Of a DNA stretch of 64,000 nt, positions 41,993 through 50,382 are shown one piece after another (the stretch's first letter is position 1; every line of letters starts with the position of its first letter). Below the pieces are notes generated by a model. That model had not been told where the DNA came from and did not search any database. It worked only from the letters and a program-made list of their open reading frames with translations. The stretch comes from Streptomyces sp. NBC_00523 (GTDB lineage: Bacteria; Actinomycetota; Actinomycetes; Streptomycetales; Streptomycetaceae), in assembly GCF_036346615.1 (NCBI RefSeq), contig NZ_CP107836.1:4774001-4838000 (forward strand). Direction: 5' to 3'. The position numbers and the translations under genes are program-made.

Positions 41993-43123
41993 TCAGCCTC
42001 GCGCCTCGCGGCCTTCGGACCCGCCGTCCTTCTCCAGGCTCCTGGCGGGCTTCGCGTCGTTCGTGCCGAGGCTCTTGGCGGGCCTCGCGTCCGCCGTACG
42101 GGCCTGCGGGACGGCGGCCACCGACTGGGTGTCCTCCGGGTAGTGGCAGGCCGTCAGGTGGCCCTCACGGCTGCCGGAGACCCGGACCAGCGGAGGCGCC
42201 TCGCTCGCGCACTTGTCCGTCGCCTTCCAGCAGCGGGTGCGGAAGCGGCAGCCCGAGGGCGGGTTGACGGGGGACGGGACGTCACCGGTGAGCCGGATGC
42301 GGTCACGGGCCGGGGTGTCGTCCGCGGTGGCCTCGGGCACGGCGGAGAGCAGTGCCCGGGTGTAGGGGTGGCGCGGATTCCCGTACAGGTCGTCGCGGTC
42401 CGCGATCTCCACGATCCGGCCGAGGTACATCACGGCCACGCGCTGCGAGAAGTGCCGTACGACCGCCAGGTCGTGGGCGATGAACAGGAAGGCGATCCCC
42501 AGCTCCTTCTGGAGCTTCTGCAGCAGGTTGACCACCTGCGCCTGGATCGACACGTCCAGCGCCGACACCGGCTCGTCCGCCACGATCAGCTTCGGCTCCA
42601 GGGCCAGCGCGCGGGCGACCCCGATGCGCTGGCGCTGACCGCCGGAGAACTCGTGCGGGAAGCGGTTGTAGTGCTCCGGGTTGAGCCCGACCGTCTCCAG
42701 CAGCTCCCGCACCCGGGCCTCGCGGCCGCCGGGCGGCTCGATGCCGTTGACCTCCATCGGCGCCGACACGATCTTGCCGACCGTCTGGCGCGGGTTCAGC
42801 GAGGCGTACGGGTCCTGGAAGATCATCTGGATCTCGGAGCGGACCGGCGCCAGCTGCTTGCGCCCGGCGTGCGTGATGTCCTGCCCGCGGTAGGTGATCC
42901 GGCCCGCGGTCGGTTCGAGGAGCCGGGTGACCAGCCGGCCCGTGGTCGACTTGCCGCAGCCGGACTCACCGACCAGGCCCAGGCTCTCGCCCTCGGCGAC
43001 GGTGAAGTCCAGTCCGTCCACGGCCTGGACGGCCCCGACGGTCCGCCGGATCGGGAAGCCGCCCTTGATCGGGAAGTGCTTGGTGAGTCCGGAGACGTCC
43101 AGGAGGGGATCGGTGCTGCTCAT
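41993..43123 (-). CDS. bldKE: Oligopeptide ABC ATPase, OppF type (bldKE-like)
   Basis: A 376-residue ATP-binding subunit, last gene of the minus-strand cluster. Walker A GESGCGKST, signature FSGGQRQR, Walker B LIVADEPVSALD, and C-terminal CRFRTRCWKATDKC. Residues beyond about 335 form an unusual charged tail with a duplicated K/R-S-L-x motif (ARPAKSLGTND, KPARSLEKDGG). Start ATG 43123. It follows the DppD-type gene by 26 nt. The cluster has the BldKA-E gene order known from Streptomyces, where it imports a signalling oligopeptide needed for aerial growth; the name rests on gene order and family, not a database match. Confidence 0.85.
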   Translation of the reverse strand: MSSTDPLLDVSGLTKHFPIKGGFPIRRTVGAVQAVDGLDFTVAEGESLGLVGESGCGKSTTGRLVTRLLEPTAGRITYRGQDITHAGRKQLAPVRSEIQMIFQDPYASLNPRQTVGKIVSAPMEVNGIEPPGGREARVRELLETVGLNPEHYNRFPHEFSGGQRQRIGVARALALEPKLIVADEPVSALDVSIQAQVVNLLQKLQKELGIAFLFIAHDLAVVRHFSQRVAVMYLGRIVEIADRDDLYGNPRHPYTRALLSAVPEATADDTPARDRIRLTGDVPSPVNPPSGCRFRTRCWKATDKCASEAPPLVRVSGSREGHLTACHYPEDTQSVAAVPQARTADARPAKSLGTNDAKPARSLEKDGGSEGREARG

Positions 43124-43149
43124 GGTGGGAAAGTCCCGTCTCTTGTACG

Positions 43150-44175
43150 TCAGTTGGCCCGGGTGCCGGCGAAGTCGGTGAAGAACTCCACGCGCTGCTC
43201 CGGGGTCAGGTGGCAGGCCGCCCCGCGCCCGGACACCAGGTCCAGCGGAGGCTGCTGGGCCGAGCAGCGGTCGCCGCCGACCTGTTCGGTGAACGAGCAC
43301 CGCGGGTGGAAGCGGCAGCCGGTCGGCGGGTTGAGGAGGCTCGGCGGGGTACCCGGGATCGGCGAGAGCGGCACGTCCACCGGGCCTTCGAGGGTGGGCA
43401 TCGAGCCCAGCAGCCCCCAGGTGTACGGGTGCTGGGGCGTGCGCAGCACCTCCTTCTTCGTACCCCGCTCCACACAGCGACCGCCGTACATCACGAGGAC
43501 GTCGTCCGCGATGTCGGCGATGACGCCCAGGTCGTGGGTGATGAAGATGATCGAGGTGCCGAACTCCTGCTGGAGGTCCTTGAGCAGGTCCATGATCTGG
43601 GCCTGCACGGTGACGTCCAGCGCGGTCGTCGGCTCGTCCGCGATCAGCAGCGCGGGGTCGCAGACCAGCGACATGGCGATCATCGCGCGCTGGCGCATAC
43701 CGCCGGAGAACTGGTGCGGGAAGTCGTCCACGCGCAGGTTCGGCTGCGGGATGCCCACCTTGGTGAGCATCTCGATCGACCGCGCCCGGGCCTCCTGCTT
43801 GGAGGCGCCGGTGTGCTTGCGGAACGTCTCGCCGATCTGCTTGCCGATCGTGTGGTACGGCGACAGGGAGGCCAGGGCGTCCTGGAAGACCATGGCCATC
43901 TTGTTGCCGCGCAGCCGCTCCAGTTCCCGCTCGGAGGCGGACAGCAGGTCCTGCCCGTCGAGCAGGATCTCGCCCTCGATCTCGGTGTGGTCGGGGTGGT
44001 GCAGGCCGAGGATCGCCAGGTTGGTGACGGACTTGCCGGAGCCGGACTCGCCGACGATGCCGAGGGTCTTGCCGCGCTCCAGGTCGAAGGAGAGCCCGTC
44101 GACGGCCTTGACCATGCCGTCTTCGCTGGAGAAGTGCACGCGCAGGTCGCGTACGGAGAGGAAGGGGGTGCTCAT
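43150..44175 (-). CDS. bldKD: Oligopeptide ABC ATPase, OppD type (bldKD-like)
   Basis: A 341-residue ATP-binding subunit. Walker A GESGSGKS, signature FSGGMRQR, Walker B LLIADEPTTALD, ITHDLGVIADIADDV. The C-terminal oligopeptide motif is CRFHPRC, then CSAQQPPLDL and CHLTPEQR. Start ATG 44175, with GGGAGAG upstream, 11 nt after the permease stop, so the two genes are one transcription unit. Clearly diverged from the near-identical ATPase pair of clusters 1 and 3. Confidence 0.88.
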   Translation of the reverse strand: MSTPFLSVRDLRVHFSSEDGMVKAVDGLSFDLERGKTLGIVGESGSGKSVTNLAILGLHHPDHTEIEGEILLDGQDLLSASERELERLRGNKMAMVFQDALASLSPYHTIGKQIGETFRKHTGASKQEARARSIEMLTKVGIPQPNLRVDDFPHQFSGGMRQRAMIAMSLVCDPALLIADEPTTALDVTVQAQIMDLLKDLQQEFGTSIIFITHDLGVIADIADDVLVMYGGRCVERGTKKEVLRTPQHPYTWGLLGSMPTLEGPVDVPLSPIPGTPPSLLNPPTGCRFHPRCSFTEQVGGDRCSAQQPPLDLVSGRGAACHLTPEQRVEFFTDFAGTRAN

Positions 44176-44186
44176 GGGGTCTCTCC

Positions 44187-45167
44187 CTAGGCGAGGCGGA
44201 CGCGTGGGTCGATGAGGGCGTAGACGGCGTCGACGATGATGTTGAAGAGGACGATCGCCGCCGCCGCGACCAGGACGACGCCGAGGATCATCGGCAGGTC
44301 GTTGTCGTAGACCGCCTTGATCGACAGGGCGCCGATGCCGTGCAGACCGAAGGTCTTCTCGGTGATGATCGCGCCGCCGAGCAGCAGTCCGAGGTCGAGT
44401 CCGAAGATGGTGACGATCGGGCCCATCGCGCCGCGCCAGGCGAACCGGAAGAACACGGTGCGCCGGGACAGGCCCTTGGCACGGGCGGTGCGGACGTAGT
44501 CCTCGCTCATCGTCTCCACGAGCTGGGAGCGGGTCATACGCGTGTAGTTGGCGGTGAAGATCAGCGCCAGCACCATCCAGGGCAGCAGCAGTCCGGCGAA
44601 CCAGCCGGCCGGGTCCTGGGTGAACGCGACGTCCTTGGGGCGGCTGAGGATGTGCCACTGGTCGCTGAGGTAGTACATGGCGACTACGCCGACGATGTAG
44701 ATCTGCATCGAGGAGCCGATCAGGGACGCCGAGGAGGCGACCTTGTCCAGCGCCTTGCCCTGCTTCACGGCGGCCAGCATGCCGGTGCCCACACCGAAGA
44801 GCACGAAGACGACTGCGCTGCCGACGGAGAGGGAGAGCGTCGTGGGGAGGCGGTCCATGATGGTGGCGAGGACCGGCTCGCGGTTGCGGAACGAGTAGCC
44901 CAGGCACGGCGCGGGGCAGTGGCCGAACGAGCTGTAGTCGCGTCCGACGAACACGCCCTCCAGCCAGTGCCAGTACTGCACGGGCAGCGGGTCGGCGATG
45001 CCGAGGTTCTGCTTGACCAGCGCCAGCGTCTCCGGCGTGCAGATCTTGCCGCAGGCCGCGCGAGCAGGGTCGCGGGGCGCGACGTAGAAGAGGACGAAGG
45101 TGATGGCACTGATGATCAGCAGGATGACCAGTGCGCCGATTGCCCGGCGGATGAGGAAGCGGAACAT
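44187..45167 (-). CDS. bldKC: Oligopeptide ABC permease, DppB type (bldKC-like)
   Basis: A 326-residue inner-membrane subunit with 6 spans. It begins MFRFLIRRAIGALVILLII, has an external loop with four Cys (ARAACGKICTPET and GHCPAPCLGYSF), and an EAA loop TMSEDYVRTARAKGLSRRTVFFRFAWRG. It ends AVYALIDPRVRLA. The Cys-containing loop is absent from the cluster 1 and 3 permeases. Only a weak ribosome site precedes ATG 45167; the long upstream frame is shadow. It is separated from the binding-protein gene by 86 nt containing a hairpin. Confidence 0.88.
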   Translation of the reverse strand: MFRFLIRRAIGALVILLIISAITFVLFYVAPRDPARAACGKICTPETLALVKQNLGIADPLPVQYWHWLEGVFVGRDYSSFGHCPAPCLGYSFRNREPVLATIMDRLPTTLSLSVGSAVVFVLFGVGTGMLAAVKQGKALDKVASSASLIGSSMQIYIVGVVAMYYLSDQWHILSRPKDVAFTQDPAGWFAGLLLPWMVLALIFTANYTRMTRSQLVETMSEDYVRTARAKGLSRRTVFFRFAWRGAMGPIVTIFGLDLGLLLGGAIITEKTFGLHGIGALSIKAVYDNDLPMILGVVLVAAAAIVLFNIIVDAVYALIDPRVRLA

Positions 45168-45212
45168 GGCGATGGATTTCCCTGGCAGACGCCGACGAGG
45201 GGGAGGGGAGCG

Positions 45213-45239
45213 GGCGGGGCGCCGCGGGGGCGCCCCGCC
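45213..45239 (-). terminator. Intra-operon hairpin after the bldKB-like gene
   Basis: 11-bp stem ggcggggcgcc / ggcgccccgcc with a 5-nt loop, in the gap between binding-protein and permease genes. Probably limits read-through to the permease. Confidence 0.65.
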
Positions 45240-45253
45240 TCGGGGGGTGTCGG

Positions 45254-47041
45254 CTACGCCTTCACGAAGAGCTTGTAGAAGATGGCCGAGGAGTACTGCG
45301 GGTGGAACATGGCCCCGCCGACCTTCGAGCCGTACAGGTAGAAGCGGCGCTGGAACGTCTCGGGGATGATCGGCGCCTCCTCCGTCATGATCCGCTTGTC
45401 GAGCGCGGCCCACTGCTTGCCGGCCTCGGCCGGGTCGGCGATGGTGACGTTCTTCTTGATGGCCTCGTTGACCCAGTCGACGTTCAGCTGCGAGATGTTG
45501 TTCGCGCCGTCCGCGATGGTGCCGCCGTCGAACAGCGGCTGTATCAGGGTGTAGCCGGTCGGCCAGTCCGGGGACCAGCCGAACCACATCACGTCGAACT
45601 TGTTGTCGATCTTCTGGATGCCGTCGTAGTAGCTGGTGGACTCCAGCGGCTTGAGAACGGGCTCGAAGCCGGCGGCCTTGAGGGCGTTCTCGATGACGAC
45701 CTTGGTCTTGTCGTAGGTGTTGCTCTGCGGGAAGGCGTAGACGATCTTCTGACCCTCCTTGCCCGCCTCCTTCAGCAGCGCCTTCGCCTTCTCCGGGTCG
45801 CCCTGCGGCTTCTTCAGCTTGCCGTAGACGTCGTCCTTGGCGTAGCCCATGATGTCGGGGCTCAGGATGGACGTGGCGTAGTCACCGGCCGACGGACCAC
45901 CGTAGATCTTGCGGATCTGCTCCAGCGGCCACGCGTGGATCAGGGCCTGGCGCACCTTCAGGTCGGTGATGCGCTTGGTGTTGATCGCGTAGTAGTAGAT
46001 GCCGGTGAGCAGACCGTTGAAGGTGCGCTTCTTCAGCTCGGGGTCGGTCAGGACCTTCTGGATGCGCTCGGCCGGGACACCGCTGTACGCCATGACGGCG
46101 TACTGGTCGTCGCCGGAGTCGGCGATCAGACGGTCGGTGGCCTGGAGCGACTCGGGGCCGAACTCGTAGACGATGCTGTCCGGGTACGCGTTGCGGATCG
46201 CGTCGTTGTTCGGGTCCCAGTGCTCGTTGCGGACCAGGGTCATCGACTTGTCGACGGAGTGCGACTTGATGCGGTACGGGCCGCAGGACACCGGGTCCTT
46301 GTCGTACTTCTCCTTGCTGTCGCCCTTGACCGGGACAGCGCCGTAGGAGCTCATCGCCAGCGTGAAGTTGAAGTCCGGGCGGGCCTCGGAGAGCTTGAAG
46401 GTGATGCTCTTCGCGGCCTTGTCGACCACGACCGAGTCGAGGTGCTTGCCGCTGAACGGGCCCTTGTACTTGCCGCGGAAGTCGGTGGTGCCGGTGAGCG
46501 CCTGCTGGGCGTAGCCCGCGCCCTCGGTGGTGAAGCTGGCGAAGCCGCGCTCGATGCCGTGGCGCACGTCCTCGACGGTGAGCTCCTTGCCGTCCTCCCA
46601 CTTGAGGCCGTCCTTGAGCGTGAACGCCCAGGTCTTGCCGCCGTCCTTGGTGGTGCCGGCATCGGTGGCGAGGTCGCCGACGAGCTTCATCGAGCCGTCG
46701 GAGGCGATCTTGTAGCCGGTCAGGCAGCGGATGAAGAGGTCACCGACCGCGGAGTTCCACGAGAAGTAGATGCGCTGCGGGTCCAGGTGCGAGAAGTCGT
46801 CCGGCGCGATGCCGCGGATCGTCCCGCCCTTCTTGGCGCCCGGGATCTCCGGAGCGGCGCCCGTGGAGTCCTCCTTGGTACCGACGACCACCGAGCCGGT
46901 GTACTTGTCGGCGCCGCCGTGGCCCTTGCTCTTGTCGCCCTTGCCGGCGGTGGAGCTGCCGCTGCTGCAGGCGGTGAGCGCCATCGTGCCGCCGGCCGCG
47001 ACCGACGTGGCGATGACGAAGTTTCTGCGGGAGAGAGACAT
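45254..47041 (-). CDS. bldKB: Oligopeptide-binding lipoprotein (bldKB-like) with twin-arginine signal
   Basis: A 595-residue SBP family 5 lipoprotein. The N-terminus MSLSRRNFVIATSV carries a twin-arginine motif (SRRNF), followed by the lipobox LTAC with Cys25, so it is likely exported folded by Tat and then lipidated. A Gly/Lys/Ser-rich linker precedes the family domain (GGTIRGIAPDDFSHLDPQR, FTLKDGLKWEDGKELTVEDV, DVMWFGWSPDWPTGYT). The start has AGGAAG upstream. In Streptomyces BldKB is the extracellular receptor of a developmental peptide; the assignment rests on gene order (permease before the binding protein) and size near 600 residues. Confidence 0.87.
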   Translation of the reverse strand: MSLSRRNFVIATSVAAGGTMALTACSSGSSTAGKGDKSKGHGGADKYTGSVVVGTKEDSTGAAPEIPGAKKGGTIRGIAPDDFSHLDPQRIYFSWNSAVGDLFIRCLTGYKIASDGSMKLVGDLATDAGTTKDGGKTWAFTLKDGLKWEDGKELTVEDVRHGIERGFASFTTEGAGYAQQALTGTTDFRGKYKGPFSGKHLDSVVVDKAAKSITFKLSEARPDFNFTLAMSSYGAVPVKGDSKEKYDKDPVSCGPYRIKSHSVDKSMTLVRNEHWDPNNDAIRNAYPDSIVYEFGPESLQATDRLIADSGDDQYAVMAYSGVPAERIQKVLTDPELKKRTFNGLLTGIYYYAINTKRITDLKVRQALIHAWPLEQIRKIYGGPSAGDYATSILSPDIMGYAKDDVYGKLKKPQGDPEKAKALLKEAGKEGQKIVYAFPQSNTYDKTKVVIENALKAAGFEPVLKPLESTSYYDGIQKIDNKFDVMWFGWSPDWPTGYTLIQPLFDGGTIADGANNISQLNVDWVNEAIKKNVTIADPAEAGKQWAALDKRIMTEEAPIIPETFQRRFYLYGSKVGGAMFHPQYSSAIFYKLFVKA

Positions 47042-47115
47042 GGCTTCCTGCTCTGGTCGAGTGGAGAAACGATGGATCCGGGTGGGCCCCGTCGCCCGTC
47101 CGGAGTACGGCGGAT

Positions 47116-48144
47116 TCAGCGCTTGGTCTTGGGGTCCAGTGCGTCGCGCACGGAGTCGCCGAGGAGGTTGAAGGCGATCACGAAGATCACCATCGACGCG
47201 CCGGGGAAGAGCATGAACGTGATGTCGCTCTGGTAGACGTCCGAGCCGCGCTGGATCATCACGCCCCAGTCCGGGGTCGGTGAGGTCAGCCCGACGCCGA
47301 GGAAGGCGAGACCCGCTTCCGCTGTCACGTACGCGGGCAGCGCGAGCGTGGCCTGGATCAGGATCGGCGTCCAGAGGTTGGGCAGCAGTTCCTTGAAGAT
47401 GATCCGCGCCGGGGACGCGCCGGTGACCTTGGCGGCCTCCACGAACTCGCGTTCGCGCAGGGCCAGCACCTCACCGCGCAGCAGACGGGCGATGGAGGCC
47501 CAGCCGAAGGCGGTCATGACCGAGATCAGGGTGACCACGGTCAGCCATACCGGAGTGTTCTCCTCCGGGTCGACCAGGATCGAGAGCAGTACGGGCCAGA
47601 AGGCGATGAAGAAGAGCGTGGACGGGAAGGCCAGCAGGATGTCGATGACCCGGCCGACCAGGTAGTCCGTCTTGCCCCCGAGGTAGCCCGCGGTGATGCC
47701 GATCGCGATGCCGATCACGGTGACGAGCAGCGTGGTGGCGGCGGCGATGAGCAGGGAGTTGCGGATGCCGTAGAGCAGGAAGGTGAAGACGTCCCGGCCG
47801 AGGCCGGGCTCGATGCCGAACCAGAAGTCGCCGCTGATGCCGCCGTTGGGAAGGACCGGGGAGCCGAAGTCGTCCAGCAGGCTGGTGTCGTTCTGCCCGT
47901 ACGTCGTGTACGGGTCCTTTCCGTACAGCTTCGCGATCAGCGGGGCGGCAATGCCCACCACGAAGAAGAAAATGACCACATACGCGGAAATCACGCCGGT
48001 GCGGTCGCGCTTGAAGCGGCGCCAGGCGAGCTTTCCGGGCGACCGGCCGTCGCCTCCCTTGCCGGAGGCGGTCTCGGGCGGAAGGGCCGCCGTCACATCC
48101 GCCGCCTCAAGAGGGGCTGCTGCGTTCGAGGTTGGAATCGTCAT
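47116..48144 (-). CDS. bldKA: Oligopeptide ABC permease, DppC type (bldKA-like), first gene of operon
   Basis: A 342-residue inner-membrane subunit. The hydrophilic N-terminus (about 60 residues, with KLAWRRFKRDRTGVISAY) precedes 6 spans. A long external segment contains GKDPYTTYGQND and FWFGIEPGLGRDVF. The EAA loop reads LREREFVEAAKVTGASPARIIFKELLPN, and the C-terminus is LLGDSVRDALDPKTKR. Start ATG 48144 has AGGAG five bases upstream; a longer frame from 48222 is less likely. A permease gene ahead of the binding-protein gene is the BldK arrangement. Confidence 0.88.
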   Translation of the reverse strand: MTIPTSNAAAPLEAADVTAALPPETASGKGGDGRSPGKLAWRRFKRDRTGVISAYVVIFFFVVGIAAPLIAKLYGKDPYTTYGQNDTSLLDDFGSPVLPNGGISGDFWFGIEPGLGRDVFTFLLYGIRNSLLIAAATTLLVTVIGIAIGITAGYLGGKTDYLVGRVIDILLAFPSTLFFIAFWPVLLSILVDPEENTPVWLTVVTLISVMTAFGWASIARLLRGEVLALREREFVEAAKVTGASPARIIFKELLPNLWTPILIQATLALPAYVTAEAGLAFLGVGLTSPTPDWGVMIQRGSDVYQSDITFMLFPGASMVIFVIAFNLLGDSVRDALDPKTKR

Positions 48145-48650
48145 GGTGCTCCTGGCCCGGAGGGTCGAAGGACTCCGCAGGGCACACCCACGGGCTACCC
48201 GGACTTTTTCAACGCAATTCACGCAGGGTCAATGAATGTCGAGCCGCCTTGGTCTGCTCTTTGGCCCCTTGACTCATTCATGACCTTTGCATGGCGAGTC
48301 CTTTGCCTTGCGTTTACCCGTTCCAAGGCATATTGGCCTGCAATTCAATGCAATCCGGGCATTGAGTCCGATATCCGGGCGGCATTGTCTCGGAATTCGT
48401 ACATCCGGATGTGGCGCTATGCGGCCGATGCCGGTTCGTTGCCCCGTCGTTACCGCTTCGCCGCTCGTCAGAGGGGGTGGGGGCGCCCGGTGGGGTGTCG
48501 TGTACGCGTCCGGAATCCGGTGTCCGGGCGTGTTCGCCGGGACCCGGACGGGCGCCGCGCTGCCCGAATGGGGGGAGTAGATATGCGTACGCCCCGTTCT
48601 GAGGTGATATTTGACCTCACGTAAGCCGGAGCACAATGAGGAGGCACTCC
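48145..48650. promoter_or_regulatory. Divergent control region between bldK-like operon and cluster 3
   Basis: About 500 bp without a gene, including an A/T-rich block (about 48205-48420) unusual for this window. It contains the imperfect palindrome tgcaattcaatgca (48339-48352), a possible operator. A small hairpin tgaggt / acctca (48600-48619) lies in the cluster 3 leader. On the minus strand TTGACC occurs about 90 bp upstream of the bldKA ATG, but no good -10 follows. No gene seen. Confidence 0.55.
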
Positions 48651-50282
48651 ATGCGCGGAGCCACACACGTCAAGTGGGCCGCATGTGCGGCGGCCGTCGC
48701 CCTGGCGGCGACGGCCTGCGGCGGGGGCGACAGCGGTGGCGGTGGAGGTGGCGCCGACGGGATCGTCAGCTCGTCCTGGGGTGACCCGCAGAACCCGCTG
48801 GAGCCGGCCAACACCAACGAGGTGCAGGGCGGCAAGGTCCTTGACATGGTCTTCCGAGGTCTGAAGAAGTACGACCCGAAGACCGGCGAGGCCACCAACA
48901 TGCTCGCCGAGAAGATCGAGTCCAAGGACAACCAGAACTTCACCGTCACGGTGAAGGACGGCTGGACCTTCAGCAACGGCGAGAAGATCACCGCCAACTC
49001 CTTCGTGAATGCCTGGAACTACGGCGCCCTCCTGAAGAACAACCAGAAGAACGCCTACTTCTTCGGCTACATCGACGGCTACGACAAGGTGCACCCGGAG
49101 ACCGGGAAGGCCACCGCCACCAAGCTGTCCGGCCTCAAGGTCGTGGACGACAAGACCTTCACGGTCAAGCTGTCGCAGAAGTTCTCGCTGTGGCCCGACA
49201 CCCTCGGCTACCCGGCCTTCGCGCCGCTCCCCAAGACCTTCTTCACCGACCACGCCGCCTGGCTGTCCAAGCCCATCGGCAACGGTCCGTACACCATCGA
49301 CAAGTACACCAAGGGCTCCTCGATGAGCCTGCGCAAGTGGGACGACTACCCCGGGGACGACAAGGCGCAGAACGGCGGCATCGATCTCAAGGTCTACACC
49401 GACAACAACACCGCCTACACCGACCTGACGGCCGGCAACCTCGACCTCGTGGACGACGTGCCCGCCTCGCAGCTCAAGAACGTCAAGGCGGACCTCGGCG
49501 ACCGGTACATCAACACCCCGGCCGGCATCATCCAGACCCTCGCCTTCCCGTTCTACGACAAGAACTGGAACACGGCCGGCGCGGTCAAGGTCCGCCAGGG
49601 CCTCTCGATGGCGATCAACCGCCCGCAGATCACCGACCAGATCTTCCAGAAGACCCGCACCCCCGCCTCCGACTGGACCTCCCCGGTCCTCGGCGCGGAC
49701 GGCGGCTTCAAGAAGGGGCTCTGCGGCAAGGAGTGCACGTACAACGCCGCCGAGGCCAAGAAGATGATCGAGGACGGCGGCGGCATCCCCGGCGGCCAGC
49801 TCAAGATCTCGTACAACGGTGACACCGGCTCCCACAAGGAGTGGGTCGACGCCGTCTGCAACAGCATCAACAAGGTCATGGGCAACAACAAGGCGTGCGT
49901 GGGCGCCCCCGTCGGCACCTTCGCCGACTTCCGCAGCCAGGTCTCCCAGCAGAAGCTGCACGGCGCCTGGCGCGCGGGCTGGCAGATGGACTACCCGCTC
50001 ATCCAGAACTTCCTGCAGCCCGTGTACTACACCAACGCCTCGTCCAACGACGGCAAGTGGAACAACAAGCAGTTCGACGACCTCGTGGACAAGGCCAACG
50101 CCGAGTCCGACAAGGCCAAGGCCGTCTCCACCTTCCAGGACGCCGAGAAGGTCATGGTCCAGCAGATGCCCGTCATCCCGCTCTGGTACCAGAACGGCAG
50201 CGCCGGCTACTCGGAGAACGTCACCAACGTCTCGCTGAACCAGTTCAGCGTCCCGGTGTACGAGCAGATCAAGGTCAAGTAA
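48651..50282 (+). CDS. Oligopeptide ABC transporter substrate-binding lipoprotein (cluster 3)
   Basis: A 543-residue SBP family 5 lipoprotein. N-terminus MRGATHVKWAACAAAVALAATACGG with lipobox AATAC, then a run of Gly. Family landmarks: SSSWGDPQNPLEPANTNEV, TVKDGWTFSNGEKITANSF and GNGPYTIDKYTKGSSMSL. It is paralogous to the cluster 1 protein along its length. The start is ATG 48651; an in-frame ATG at 48636 overlaps the ribosome site GAGGAGG, as in cluster 1. First gene of a five-gene operon; a hairpin follows. Role: capture of extracellular oligopeptides. Confidence 0.93.
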   Translation: MRGATHVKWAACAAAVALAATACGGGDSGGGGGGADGIVSSSWGDPQNPLEPANTNEVQGGKVLDMVFRGLKKYDPKTGEATNMLAEKIESKDNQNFTVTVKDGWTFSNGEKITANSFVNAWNYGALLKNNQKNAYFFGYIDGYDKVHPETGKATATKLSGLKVVDDKTFTVKLSQKFSLWPDTLGYPAFAPLPKTFFTDHAAWLSKPIGNGPYTIDKYTKGSSMSLRKWDDYPGDDKAQNGGIDLKVYTDNNTAYTDLTAGNLDLVDDVPASQLKNVKADLGDRYINTPAGIIQTLAFPFYDKNWNTAGAVKVRQGLSMAINRPQITDQIFQKTRTPASDWTSPVLGADGGFKKGLCGKECTYNAAEAKKMIEDGGGIPGGQLKISYNGDTGSHKEWVDAVCNSINKVMGNNKACVGAPVGTFADFRSQVSQQKLHGAWRAGWQMDYPLIQNFLQPVYYTNASSNDGKWNNKQFDDLVDKANAESDKAKAVSTFQDAEKVMVQQMPVIPLWYQNGSAGYSENVTNVSLNQFSVPVYEQIKVK

Positions 50283-50338
50283 GGGACGGAGCCGGGCGAC
50301 CGTGCGGTGACGCACCGGCCGCCCGGCTTCCCCGTCCC
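50283..50338 (+). terminator. Intra-operon hairpin after cluster 3 SBP gene
   Basis: Stems gggacgg / ccgtccc and agccgggcg / cgcccggct stack with a 3-nt bulge, and an inner gtgcg / cgcac stem adds to them. The hairpin begins directly at the SBP stop codon and lies before the permease start at 50383. Confidence 0.7.
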
Positions 50339-50382
50339 CCCGACTCCTCAGCCTCCGTCCCCCGCGACCCCCGGAGCCCTTC

